From assembly GCA_963797335.1 (NCBI GenBank), contig CAWCOU010000008.1, positions 62,001 to 126,000 of the forward strand: a stretch of 64,000 nucleotides of DNA, given 5' to 3'. The notes under the pieces were generated by a model that saw only the letters and a list, made by a program, of their open reading frames with translations, did no database searches and had not been told where the DNA came from. Positions within the stretch are counted from its first letter, which is position 1. Every line of letters starts with the position of its first letter. Positions 34,060-42,647 of this stretch are shown here, one piece after another. The translations under genes were made by a program, and so were the position numbers. The DNA is from CAWCOU01 sp963797335. GTDB taxonomy: Bacteria > Pseudomonadota > Gammaproteobacteria > JAURND01.

Positions 34060-34452
34060 TTACGATTCAACAGAGTGAGCACCACTACCTTCGAAACCAC
34101 CCGCTGTTTTCTCGTCAAACATGCTGTTGCCGGACGTAACCAAAATAGTGGGCAAGAAGACTAACACCACCGCAACGGCTAAAAACATAATGGGAGTTCC
34201 CAAGGGTGTTTGTTGCGGGTTTTCACGATTGCTCTTGAACTTCAAGATCGCGACCACCGCGCAGCCAAAGCCCGCTACATAAGCGACACCCACCAGGGCG
34301 GTACCAATGTCTGTAAACGTTCCTCTGACTTTTGCAGCAACAGAGCCGATGTCTTGGTCTTGAGCCAAAGCGGCACCACTCATGCCTAAGAACCCAAGCA
34401 AGCATAAACTTGCCAAAAGTTTTTTAAAATTCCTGTTCATTAATTTCATCAT
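34060..34452 (-). CDS. icmD: Dot/Icm inner-membrane protein DotP/IcmD, copy 1
   Basis: IcmD is a small Dot/Icm inner-membrane component of about 130 residues, related to DotE and DotV. This copy has a signal-type helix ending GAALAQ, then two membrane helices (VAYVAGFGCAVVAILKF and PIMFLAVAVVLVFLPTIL) around a polar loop. The protein is nearly identical to copy 2 at 34601-34993; the differences cluster in the first 15 residues and the last 8. It lies between icmD copy 2 and icmJ. Confidence 0.95.
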   Translation of the reverse strand: MMKLMNRNFKKLLASLCLLGFLGMSGAALAQDQDIGSVAAKVRGTFTDIGTALVGVAYVAGFGCAVVAILKFKSNRENPQQTPLGTPIMFLAVAVVLVFLPTILVTSGNSMFDEKTAGGFEGSGAHSVES

Positions 34453-34600
34453 AAAATATCTCTAATAGTTAATACATCAAATTCAAGTTTATACTTAAGT
34501 TCAGTGGTTTTACACCACTTCCTTTTCTTCAAGGTTGGCTCTGCTGAGTGTGACCGAAAATCTGAAGATCAAACCCAGCAGAACATCCAATACTTTCCTA

Positions 34601-34993
34601 TTAATTGGACTCAACGGATGAAGCGCCACCGCCTTCGAAACCACCCGCTGTTTTCTCGTCGAACATACTGTTGCCGGACGTAACCAAAATAGTGGGCAAG
34701 AAGACTAACACCACCGCAACGGCTAAAAACATAATGGGAGTTCCCAAGGGTGTTTGTTGCGGGTTTTCACGATTGCTCTTGAATTTCAAGATCGCGACCA
34801 CCGCGCAGCCAAAGCCCGCTACATAAGCGACACCCACCAGGGCGGTACCAATGTCTGTAAACGTTCCTCTGACTTTTGCAGCAACATCGCCGATGTCTTG
34901 GTCTTGAGCCAAAGCGGCGCCACTGATGCCTAAGAACCCAAGCAAGCATAAACCTGCCATTAATTTTTTTACTTTATCACGTACTAATTTCAT
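34601..34993 (-). CDS. icmD: Dot/Icm inner-membrane protein DotP/IcmD, copy 2
   Basis: This is the upstream paralogue of copy 1, also of 130 residues. It has the signal-type helix GFLGISGAALAQ, the identical core KVRGTFTDIGTALVGVAYVAG, both membrane helices and the same tail LVTSGNSMFDEKTAGGFEGGG. Its position directly after icmC matches the single icmD of Legionella, so this copy is the positional orthologue. Whether both are made and both enter the apparatus is unknown. Confidence 0.95.
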   Translation of the reverse strand: MKLVRDKVKKLMAGLCLLGFLGISGAALAQDQDIGDVAAKVRGTFTDIGTALVGVAYVAGFGCAVVAILKFKSNRENPQQTPLGTPIMFLAVAVVLVFLPTILVTSGNSMFDEKTAGGFEGGGASSVESN

Positions 34994-35114
34994 AATAACC
35001 TCTTAAATAATCAAATAAATCCTAATACCTACTCCTTGCTTCTTCGCTGTCCGTTGATAGCTGTGTTTAAGTTAACATGTGCTATCCCTCTTTCTCCTGA
35101 GCCCCTACACAATT

Positions 35115-36269
35115 TTAAAAGACATATCCAAATGTGGCTCTTAAAATATCCCATGTAGTGACAATATTGACAGCGAGAACACCGCCAACTAAATGGAGCA
35201 GGCTTTTGGGCAACGTCCCTTGTTGCGCCTGACCATTCCCTAATTTCACCAGTAAGAGCCAGCCTCTAAAGAAGGCAATGACACCTACTAACTTAATAAT
35301 TTCTATTACCGCGCGGTAGAGGCTTTCATAATCAGCGCCCGCTACACCACCATTCGGGTAGGATAAGGGGCCACCATCACCTCCACCCTGCATAAATGTA
35401 TTCGTTCCTATGCCGACAATCGTCGGGAAGTAGATTAATGACGTCGCCACCATGGCATAAACAATGGGCCCAAGTAAACCATGCCCTTGTCCCATACCGC
35501 CACGACCGGAAAGATTCTCTCCGTGTGTTTTTAATTTAAATATCGCCATTATGAATAAGGCAAAGCCAGTCAAGTAACACAACGCATACACCAAATAAAC
35601 CAGAGATGGAATCTGTTTCCGAATCTGCTGTAACATCTGTGTGATGTCTAAAAAACCGGATTTCGGTGGATCCTGTAAACCCGGTGGTGTGTCATCCAAT
35701 GGGTCATCACCCTTAGGCGGTAAGGTTGAGTCATAAGTCTTGTCTTTAATTGCGTTCAACTTACCGTTAACACTGTCCCGCTGATTCTGCTGCAGTTGGT
35801 TAGCTTCCTCTACACACTGTGCAATGGTTTTACCTGATTGACCTATACAGTTAGCCGCAAACTCGGGAGTCAACCCATTATAATCTAACCAGGCCTCTAA
35901 ACTAACACCCTGATTCGCGGCCGCGGTTTGCGTCGCGGTTACCCAGGTATTGGTGGTATCATATAAATCTTTTAATTTATTGAATGTAGCGTCTGGGGGA
36001 GCAGAAGGTACACCCATCGCTGCTGCGACCTGATCCCAATCAATTTCTTGGCCGCTGGCTATTTTATTATTAATATCATTTATTAAATCCGCATACTCCC
36101 GATTCAAAGCAGAAAATTGGTTGTAGTTTTGCCAACTCGTCATCCCGTTTCTTTTATCGTCCAGCGGCGGCGGATCGGCCGCATGCGCCGCAATATTGGC
36201 GAAAAAAGAAAGTAAGGCAAACAACAGTAATGTTATTTTTGGCAGTTTATACGCTCTCATCCGCTTCAC
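35115..36269 (-). CDS. icmC: Dot/Icm inner-membrane protein DotE/IcmC with long N-terminal extension
   Basis: The last 180 residues match IcmC/DotE: four membrane helices including PSLVYLVYALCYLTGFALFIMAIFKLK, GPIVYAMVATSLIYFPTIVGIGTN and LLHLVGGVLAVNIVTTWDILRATFG. Legionella IcmC has about 194 residues; this one has 384. The extra N-terminus starts with a signal peptide (about residues 10-29, ending AHA) and continues as a polar, probably periplasmic domain with two Cys (ANCIGQSGKTIAQCVEE). The start ATG 36269 lies 14 bp after icmG. Confidence 0.93.
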   Translation of the reverse strand: MKRMRAYKLPKITLLLFALLSFFANIAAHAADPPPLDDKRNGMTSWQNYNQFSALNREYADLINDINNKIASGQEIDWDQVAAAMGVPSAPPDATFNKLKDLYDTTNTWVTATQTAAANQGVSLEAWLDYNGLTPEFAANCIGQSGKTIAQCVEEANQLQQNQRDSVNGKLNAIKDKTYDSTLPPKGDDPLDDTPPGLQDPPKSGFLDITQMLQQIRKQIPSLVYLVYALCYLTGFALFIMAIFKLKTHGENLSGRGGMGQGHGLLGPIVYAMVATSLIYFPTIVGIGTNTFMQGGGDGGPLSYPNGGVAGADYESLYRAVIEIIKLVGVIAFFRGWLLLVKLGNGQAQQGTLPKSLLHLVGGVLAVNIVTTWDILRATFGYVF

Positions 36270-36283
36270 ATCTCACGCTTTCA

Positions 36284-37117
36284 TTAACTATCGTTCGGAC
36301 CATATTTTATATCTGTCTTCGAACTGGTTTTTACCAGGCCGTCTTCTACACTAATCGCGGTGACTTTACCGTAACCCATTAGTTCATCGCCTACCTTGAC
36401 CGTAATCAGTTTTCCATCACCGGTCTCTAGCCAGGCACGTCCTTGAATCAAGGATTTCACAAAGTAAACCGGCTTTTCTTCCGGCTTCGCTTTAGCTACT
36501 GGGACGACGCTGGCTTTAATCTGCGCTGCCGTCAGTAATTGTACTTGTGTGCTCAAGACTTGCACTGAAGCTGTCAAGGTTTGCAAGCTATTCTGTAAAT
36601 TATCCATCGACTGGTTTGCTTGCTTCAATTCAGTTTTCAGCACCTTTATTTCTTGTTCGTTCTTATTATTGGCAATTCTATTTTCGGTAATAGCGCTCAT
36701 CGATGAGAAAATTTCGGTATTCTCAACTGGTTTAGCAATCGGCGGCACCGATGCCACTGGCGCTTTTGGTTTTACCTGCTCTTGCGCCGGAGTAATTGGC
36801 GCTTCTTTCTTTACCACTGGTTTGGCAGGTGGTTGTTCTTTAGATTTCGCCTGAGTGATGCGTTCTATTTCACCCTGATTACCTTCAGCCGCTATTTTAT
36901 CACGCTGACTGAGAAATTGATAAATGCCACCCAAAATAATAATGGCCGTTATGCTTATGAATATTTTTTTTCTAGAAAAAAATCGTTTTTTGGCCTTTTC
37001 TGGAGCAGGATTTTTTGGGGCGTCTAAGTCTGCTGTTGCTTCACTATGAGTGGCACCCAGTTCATCCCCTTCATATTTATACTCTAAATCAGAATCAGCT
37101 GTTTTATTTACGCTCAT
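36284..37117 (-). CDS. icmG: Dot/Icm core complex protein DotF/IcmG
   Basis: DotF is an inner-membrane protein associated with the DotC-D-F-G-H core complex. The 277-residue protein has an acidic cytoplasmic N-terminus (about 1-48) and one membrane helix (FISITAIIILGGIYQFL, about 52-68). A Pro/Lys/Ala-rich region follows, then a coiled coil (about residues 135-200) and a globular C-terminus (FVKSLIQGRAWLETGDGKLITVKVGDELMGYGKV). Length and order match Legionella IcmG. A PmrA-like box lies 176 bp upstream, so it may be regulated apart from icmE. Confidence 0.95.
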   Translation of the reverse strand: MSVNKTADSDLEYKYEGDELGATHSEATADLDAPKNPAPEKAKKRFFSRKKIFISITAIIILGGIYQFLSQRDKIAAEGNQGEIERITQAKSKEQPPAKPVVKKEAPITPAQEQVKPKAPVASVPPIAKPVENTEIFSSMSAITENRIANNKNEQEIKVLKTELKQANQSMDNLQNSLQTLTASVQVLSTQVQLLTAAQIKASVVPVAKAKPEEKPVYFVKSLIQGRAWLETGDGKLITVKVGDELMGYGKVTAISVEDGLVKTSSKTDIKYGPNDS

Positions 37118-37487
37118 GATTTATGATACCTTTACTAAATTAACATAACATTAAAGGCATCATTGCCAAATTAATTGGAAATTCCTAGTTTATTCCTACT
37201 GAATTCCCAAATTTCCGGCATCCTGGTCAGAAATTTTATTGATTTTACTGGTTTATGGGTAGTTTTTTTATGTAATACAATGATATATCTCTTATATTAA
37301 GAGAGCATTAAGAAAGCTTTTTGTAGTGCAATAATATGCTTCGCCCTTTCATGAAGGGCGTTTTTGAATAATTCAAATTTTCTAAATATTTTCCTTCTCC
37401 CACAAGGGGAGAAGGAGTTTTTTTGAGTTATTCAACAACACCCTCAAGAGGGGAGGGTATTCGCTGGTGGTAAAATATTGCTAACTG
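37118..37487. other. 370-bp gap within the icm operon, with two plus-oriented terminators
   Basis: Between icmE and icmG, both on the minus strand, no gene is present. CGCCCTT/AAGGGCG (37342-37360) is followed on the plus strand by TTTTT. CCTTCTCCC/GGGAGAAGG (37393-37415) is followed by AG and seven T (37418-37424). Both would stop plus-strand, antisense RNA. A PmrA-like box lies at 37293-37312. Confidence 0.7.
37293..37312 (-). promoter_or_regulatory. PmrA-like box upstream of icmG
   Basis: Read on the minus strand it is CTTAATGCT-CT-CTTAATATA. The Legionella/Coxiella PmrA consensus is cTTAATatT, two bases, cTTAATatT, and the 11-bp half-site phase is exact. Candidate -10 elements (TATATC, TATTAC) lie 5-20 bp downstream. 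PmrA control of icm/dot genes is established in Legionella and Coxiella. Confidence 0.65.
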
Positions 37488-40004
37488 CTAGGGCTTTGGT
37501 AAGGCCAAATCCGCCATTAGCAGTATCCCTACCGCACTACCGGCATTAACCGTGATCGTGGGGGGTTTCTGGAAGTTTTGACCCAAGGTCGTGGCGAATT
37601 GCTGACCGACATTACCTAGCGCAATTAATCCCTTTTCACCGACACTGGTGGTGGGGTTGGTCACCGTGGTGCTGCCAATGGGCTGGAATACGGTGGTAGA
37701 GCCCGATTCCGCTATGGCAGTCGCTAATCCCGATAAAAACGCCGAAGCAAAGAATGTGCCATAACGCAGTAAATAATGGTTATCGACATGGCTAGCTAGC
37801 GCCGTTCTGGCCGTGTCAGGATCAATGGCTACAGCGTTAATAGCCATACTTTTGGTCATATTCGGCACACTGAGTGTCGTAAAACTTAACAGTACCCTTT
37901 TATCGACTCGTTGAAATTGACCGAGTAATTTCGATCCCTTTAACGGACCGCTTTGCACAATGGTCGCTAGAATAGGGCTTTGCTCATCGCTGTTAATTCC
38001 AGTGTCTAGTACAGCAAATAAAATGCTACCGGCCTTTAATACGTTCGCTTCTTCACCTTTATCGGCAGCTTGGCCAGGAACTCCTCCCAGCGCACCTGCC
38101 GGAAGATTATTATTACCGGTGGCTCCTCCAGCACCGGATTCATTCACCGCTTTTTCACCACGAACAACGACTTGGGTTGGCGGTGGCGACCAACTGCCAA
38201 ACAGGTCATTTGCTTGGCTAGCCATAGAGGCTTCAATTCGCTTTAAGGCTTCATCGCGTTGCTGCACTGTCATTTGTTTTGCTTGACGTTTTTGTAAACG
38301 TTCCAGCGCGGTTTCAGCCCTTACCTCCGACTCGGGTAAAGCTAACGAAGTACCCAGGGCCGTCTCGGGGCCTTTGGGTGCCGGTGGTAGTTCGACCACG
38401 GTCGGAGACGGAACGGGTTTTGGTTTAGGCGGTTTGGGCTCTCGTGGTGCGGGTGGAGTACGGGTGGGTACCGCAACAGCGGGCTGGGTAGAAACTTGTT
38501 CCGGTTCAACCGCAGCGGCCGAAGGCACTTGAACCTTTTCAGCAGCGGCCAATGCAGCGGACATTTCTTTGGAAGCTACCGCAATTTCCGTGGCGGTATA
38601 ACCAGCCCTTACCATCTCACCATCACTATAGCCTGCCGATTTGAGGTCAGTGGGCGTAAAGCCAGCGTCTTTTAATTCTTCTGCAGTTAAGCCCGCCTGA
38701 TGCAACTCTTCGGCGCTGAAAGGCGCTTTGGCTAATTCAATTCCTGAGAAACCAGCGCGACGCAAGTCGCCAACGGTAAAACCGGCCCCTTTCAAAGCTG
38801 AGGTGTTAAAACCTAGCGCTTTCATCTGCTTAGCATCAAACCCACCTGTTTTTAATTCTAAGGGAGTAAAATTAGCCGCCTTCAAAGCTTTAGCATCAAA
38901 ACCCGCGGCTCGCATTTCGACCACATTATAGCCCGCTGTTTTGAACGCCGCGGGAGGACAATCGGCTGATTTTCTTAAGTCAACCGCGGTTGTGCCTTGA
39001 TTTCTGGCTTGTACTAATGCTTCTGGCTGGCAATTCTTCACCCCTTTCTCAAAAGTGGCTAAACGAGTTTTGGCCACTTTAATTTGATCGGCGGGAATAT
39101 CTGCTCCGGATAATTGTTCATCGGTGTAACCCGCTGCCACCAAATCCAAGGTCGTATAGCCTGCTTGTTTTAAGTCCAAAGCAGAGTAACCGGCTTTTCG
39201 TAGGTCAAATGGGGTATAACCTGCTTCTTTCATTTCGTTTAGGGTGAGACCAGCTGACTTTAAATCAGTCGAAGTATAGCCAGCAGTTCGTAATTCAGCA
39301 GGGGTATATCCTGCTGCTATCATATTTTTGACATCGACACCGCCGGCCGCTTTTAATTCGATAGGCGTAAAACCAGCCGCTTTAAGATCACTTACCCCAA
39401 AACCACCTTCGGTGATCAACTCTTTGGCGCTTAAGCCGGCATCTTTGAGTGCGGTCGCGGTATAACCCGCATCTCGTAAGTCTTTGGTGCTGAAACCAGC
39501 CAACACGAGACTACCTGCAGCATAACCTGCAGCATGTAATTGGGAGGCGGTACAACCTTTACAGCGCAATTCATCGACACGAACACCCGCTGCTCTCGCC
39601 CGTTCTAACTCTTTGGGATCACAACCGCCCACGATGGCTTCTGGCAGAGCGGCAGATTCACCAGAGGCATTGGCCACGTGAGTGTAGCCCGGTTGATTAA
39701 TGGTCGGAACAGCAGAAACAGCGCCTCCTGATTTTTCTGCCTCAATCGAACGCCGTAAATTCTCAGCACGCACCTCTTTAGAATATTCAGGTGTTGTCTG
39801 ACCGCCAGGCGTAGCGGCGATGGAACGAGGCGCTCCTGATAACTTCGCCACGGCGAGCTCTTGTTCCTGATTCCAACGGCGCAGGGCAAAGATGGCCAGA
39901 ATCAACCCGACCACCAGAATGGCGCCGATCACAATTAGCATTAAGACACGTGACCTACCCCATTTACTACCCGTTCCTGATATACCTTTCTCGGTCTTCG
40001 CCAT
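37488..40004 (-). CDS. icmE: Dot/Icm core complex protein DotG/IcmE
   Basis: DotG is the VirB10-like channel protein that spans both membranes. The 838-residue protein has one N-terminal helix (VLMLIVIGAILVVGLILAIFAL, about residues 20-41). Two blocks of about 10-residue repeats of the type AGYTxxDLKx follow (about 145-305 and 325-475). A Pro-rich linker and the TrbI/VirB10 domain come next, with AGSILFAVLDTGINSD, LKGSKLLGQF and YGTFFASAFLSGLATAIAESG. It is shorter than Legionella IcmE (about 1048), mainly through fewer repeats. The ATG lies 2 bp after the icmK stop. Confidence 0.96.
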   Translation of the reverse strand: MAKTEKGISGTGSKWGRSRVLMLIVIGAILVVGLILAIFALRRWNQEQELAVAKLSGAPRSIAATPGGQTTPEYSKEVRAENLRRSIEAEKSGGAVSAVPTINQPGYTHVANASGESAALPEAIVGGCDPKELERARAAGVRVDELRCKGCTASQLHAAGYAAGSLVLAGFSTKDLRDAGYTATALKDAGLSAKELITEGGFGVSDLKAAGFTPIELKAAGGVDVKNMIAAGYTPAELRTAGYTSTDLKSAGLTLNEMKEAGYTPFDLRKAGYSALDLKQAGYTTLDLVAAGYTDEQLSGADIPADQIKVAKTRLATFEKGVKNCQPEALVQARNQGTTAVDLRKSADCPPAAFKTAGYNVVEMRAAGFDAKALKAANFTPLELKTGGFDAKQMKALGFNTSALKGAGFTVGDLRRAGFSGIELAKAPFSAEELHQAGLTAEELKDAGFTPTDLKSAGYSDGEMVRAGYTATEIAVASKEMSAALAAAEKVQVPSAAAVEPEQVSTQPAVAVPTRTPPAPREPKPPKPKPVPSPTVVELPPAPKGPETALGTSLALPESEVRAETALERLQKRQAKQMTVQQRDEALKRIEASMASQANDLFGSWSPPPTQVVVRGEKAVNESGAGGATGNNNLPAGALGGVPGQAADKGEEANVLKAGSILFAVLDTGINSDEQSPILATIVQSGPLKGSKLLGQFQRVDKRVLLSFTTLSVPNMTKSMAINAVAIDPDTARTALASHVDNHYLLRYGTFFASAFLSGLATAIAESGSTTVFQPIGSTTVTNPTTSVGEKGLIALGNVGQQFATTLGQNFQKPPTITVNAGSAVGILLMADLALPKP

Positions 40005-40006
40005 GT

Positions 40007-41173
40007 CTAAAATCCCTCAATGTTAATCTTAATCATCTTGCCATTGTAGGTTGCTAATATCATCGGCGTCGGTTGCATTTCATAGACATGCGTGCCGTCG
40101 GCGCTCGATAATGTCGAAATCCATCCTGGTGACAGAACGGTATAAGCCGTACGTAGATAGAGTCGACCGTCCAACAACCAAACACATTCGTCACAAGCGG
40201 TTGTTTTGAGGGGTTTTGCCCCCGGCGGAGGAATGCCGTCTAATAAATTCAGTAATGAAGGATCTTCGGTATTAGGTAGGCCGCTATAGTTTGGCTTGGC
40301 GTTAGGACCCAACCCCGGTATGCGTAGGTCGACACGCACATCCATAGCTGCCTGTCCAGGGGTAAGATCGATCATCACCGGCGTGTTCAGACCGCGTAAC
40401 AACACCGCTAAATTGCCAACCTTATGGGCAGCAATCGCTTGTATTAATAAGATATTACTTTTTTTGTCCCATTGGATATTAAACGCCGTGGGATTACCTA
40501 AACTATAGGAGTCGATAGGCCAAGGACCCCCCGAGGCATCGACAAAGACCAGCGATGTCACAAACCCAGCGCCCAAGCGAATGACCGGCGGTGTTGCTCC
40601 TGGGGAGAGATTGACTAAGATGGAAGTCGATGTTGGACGCGGTGGTACACCAGGAAAAACGGCGGCGGCCCGTTGCGTCGCATCGTAGAGATTGCGCAAT
40701 AAAACAATTTGATTGGGAGAAAGCGGTAATGTGTTAGTCGTCATACGACTAAACGCTTCATCGCGCAAGTCAGAGCCACCTTCTACTGTTTCAGCCAGGG
40801 TGGGAGCTTCTCTCATAGCCACTGCATTTGCCGAACCAGACGATGGCCCGACATTAGGGGGGGGCGGTAAATTTAGCGCAGAAGGAGAAACCGGGTTTTC
40901 ATTGGGTGGCGGTAATGGCGTAACCGGTGTTGGGGCGACTGTAGCCGCGGTTGCCGGCACTAATGCCGTTGCATTGGCTTGCTGCTGATCTCTTTGCTGA
41001 GCCTCAGGCGGAAGAACAGGAGTAGGCGCGGTAGCCGGCCGATTGATAGACTGCTGAATACTTTGCAGCTGCTGCTGCAAACTATTGTTCGCATTATCGG
41101 TATCTTGGGCAACACAAAGCAAGGGCGAACAAAGCCCTGTCAGCACCGTTACGATCAGTGCGTATCTTTTCAT
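40007..41173 (-). CDS. icmK: Dot/Icm outer-membrane core protein DotH/IcmK
   Basis: DotH forms the outer-membrane ring of the core complex with DotC and DotD. I choose ATG 41173 (MKRYALIVTVLTGLCSPLLCVAQ) because it opens a signal peptide and follows GGGAAG. The frame continues upstream to 41332 without a good start. About 388 residues: signal peptide, a Pro/Ala/Gln-rich linker (about 30-115), then the conserved IcmK domain with PLSPNQIVLLRNLYDATQRA, STSILVNLSPG, PPVIRLGAGFVTSLVFVDASG and TACDECVWLLDGRLYLRTAY. Confidence 0.95.
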   Translation of the reverse strand: MKRYALIVTVLTGLCSPLLCVAQDTDNANNSLQQQLQSIQQSINRPATAPTPVLPPEAQQRDQQQANATALVPATAATVAPTPVTPLPPPNENPVSPSALNLPPPPNVGPSSGSANAVAMREAPTLAETVEGGSDLRDEAFSRMTTNTLPLSPNQIVLLRNLYDATQRAAAVFPGVPPRPTSTSILVNLSPGATPPVIRLGAGFVTSLVFVDASGGPWPIDSYSLGNPTAFNIQWDKKSNILLIQAIAAHKVGNLAVLLRGLNTPVMIDLTPGQAAMDVRVDLRIPGLGPNAKPNYSGLPNTEDPSLLNLLDGIPPPGAKPLKTTACDECVWLLDGRLYLRTAYTVLSPGWISTLSSADGTHVYEMQPTPMILATYNGKMIKINIEGF

Positions 41174-41297
41174 TTTCTTCCCACCCCCTTCCATTGAGGT
41201 ATTTCTGAAACCTAGTATACGACAAAACGAAAGAGGCGAAAAACTATTCGCCTCTACTTTTTTTACAACAGATTCCGATATCCCAGTCGCTCGTTGT

Positions 41298-41933
41298 TTA
41301 GCGTATGGCCTGTTCTGACATATAAAATGCATCTATAGCTATTCCTTTGACAGTTTCCAGCGTTGAGACTCGTGAAATTATCATTGTCACTATTGTCGGC
41401 TGTGTTATTTTTGTATTCGCACTTTCATATGTAATTAAGATGGGTAATTGGACTTTCCACTTATATTTTCCTCCGATGACCCCTTGATCAATAATAATCG
41501 GAGCACCCGTTGCCACTGCGTTCACGGTTAATTTCTTATTAATCACCGTTTCTAAGTTACGCGACGCTTTTAAGGCATCTTGAAAAACCTTCCAACCGGA
41601 GGGAGTAAAGTACTCTGAGGCCGATTGTAATTCTTTACGGTAATTCACAAAGTTAAACGTATAAGACGCTGTGGCTGCTGTAGCCGCCCATTGTAATAGT
41701 TCTGCTGTCGAAACAACAGGGTTGCTCAATGGGTATAGGCGAAGTACTTTACCCTCTTTGGTGGTCGCAAAATATTCTGGTTTCGGGCGATTATACAATG
41801 TATAACCTAAAATACCGCCTAAAATCAGATTTGCTATAATTGAAATTAATAAAATAACCAATACACGGCGATAACCATCACGATAAAAATTATTTCGCAA
41901 TCTAATCATTTCGATTGCATCTTCATTCTGCAT
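41298..41933 (-). CDS. icmL: Dot/Icm inner-membrane protein DotI/IcmL
   Basis: DotI is a VirB8-like inner-membrane component. The 211-residue protein has one N-terminal helix (VLVILLISIIANLILGGILGYTLY, about residues 21-44). A periplasmic NTF2-like domain follows, with RLYPLSNPVVSTAELLQWA, YTFNFVNYRKELQSASEYFTPSGWK and KWKVQLPILITYES. Length equals Legionella IcmL (212). Its short paralogue dotJ/icmM, expected just upstream, is not found: the 77 bp before it hold no frame. Confidence 0.96.
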   Translation of the reverse strand: MQNEDAIEMIRLRNNFYRDGYRRVLVILLISIIANLILGGILGYTLYNRPKPEYFATTKEGKVLRLYPLSNPVVSTAELLQWAATAATASYTFNFVNYRKELQSASEYFTPSGWKVFQDALKASRNLETVINKKLTVNAVATGAPIIIDQGVIGGKYKWKVQLPILITYESANTKITQPTIVTMIISRVSTLETVKGIAIDAFYMSEQAIR

Positions 41934-42010
41934 AACTAACCTACTCTACTAAAACTCACTTACTCTCGGCTGCACCACTTAAAGCCGTGGAAAACTGCCG
42001 CTTACCCTCC

Positions 42011-42544
42011 TTACCGCCCTACTTCCCAAGGGATGTATTCGAATCGAATTTCAACTCGACGGTTCACTGGGCTGCTGCTATTAGCCGATAAAGGATGGCT
42101 TGCGCCATATCCTTTGGTATACATCAGCCGAGTATCCAGCCCTTTGGTCCATAAATAATCCGCAACTACCTGCGCCTGCTGTTCCGATAAAGCCTGGTCG
42201 ACGCGATACGATGAACCGGCATTGGTATGCCCGCCCACTTCTGCAGAGGTAGTCTGCAGCAATAGCATTAGGCAAGCAACCGTGTCTAACACTTTGGCTC
42301 TTGCGCTCAGGTTGGCCGAGTGGGGGTTAAATATCTGATCACTGGTCAAGACGATTCGCATCGTTTCGCCGACCTGGATTACCCCAACCCCTTGTTGGCG
42401 TAGCTGTTCCATCAATCCCGGCGCTTGTTCCTGTTTAATCTGTTCAGGGACAGGCGTGGGGGTGATGTAAAATCGTATTACCTTTTCGCGCGAACACGCG
42501 GATAAGAGTAATATCCCCAGTAAAATTAGACTAAAACGCTTCAT
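42011..42544 (-). CDS. icmN: Dot/Icm outer-membrane lipoprotein DotK/IcmN
   Basis: DotK is an outer-membrane lipoprotein with an OmpA-like peptidoglycan-binding domain, peripheral to the core complex. The 177-residue protein has a lipoprotein signal with lipobox LLSAC (Cys near 17). The OmpA-type domain follows (IFNPHSANLSARAKVLDTVA, VGGHTNAG, RVDQALSEQQAQVVADYLWTKG, NRRVEIRFEY). Position between icmO and icmL is canonical. A 157-bp gap with a palindrome separates it from icmO. Confidence 0.95.
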   Translation of the reverse strand: MKRFSLILLGILLLSACSREKVIRFYITPTPVPEQIKQEQAPGLMEQLRQQGVGVIQVGETMRIVLTSDQIFNPHSANLSARAKVLDTVACLMLLLQTTSAEVGGHTNAGSSYRVDQALSEQQAQVVADYLWTKGLDTRLMYTKGYGASHPLSANSSSPVNRRVEIRFEYIPWEVGR

Positions 42545-42647
42545 ATCGTCGTATCCATCAAAACGCTGACCAGCACAATCTCGATAATCCCTTATCGGAG
42601 GACTGGGGTCAAGTCTAGCCCATCATTACCTGGAAGCGCGTTCAATA

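Larger units (their letters stand above)
34007..34993. repeat. Tandem duplication of icmD with its downstream hairpin region
   Basis: The units are offset by 541 bp. Coding cores match almost base for base from about 34085 to 34420 and 34626 to 34961. The flanking hairpins and the GAGCC...AAAGGAAGTG stretch are recognisable but diverged. Duplication is therefore old at the flanks, while the cores have been kept alike. Confidence 0.85.

Noticed and set aside
34453..34500. CTTAAGTATAAACTTGAAT upstream of icmD copy 1 as a second PmrA box
   Set aside because: The half-sites are 12 bp apart instead of 11 and have mismatches.
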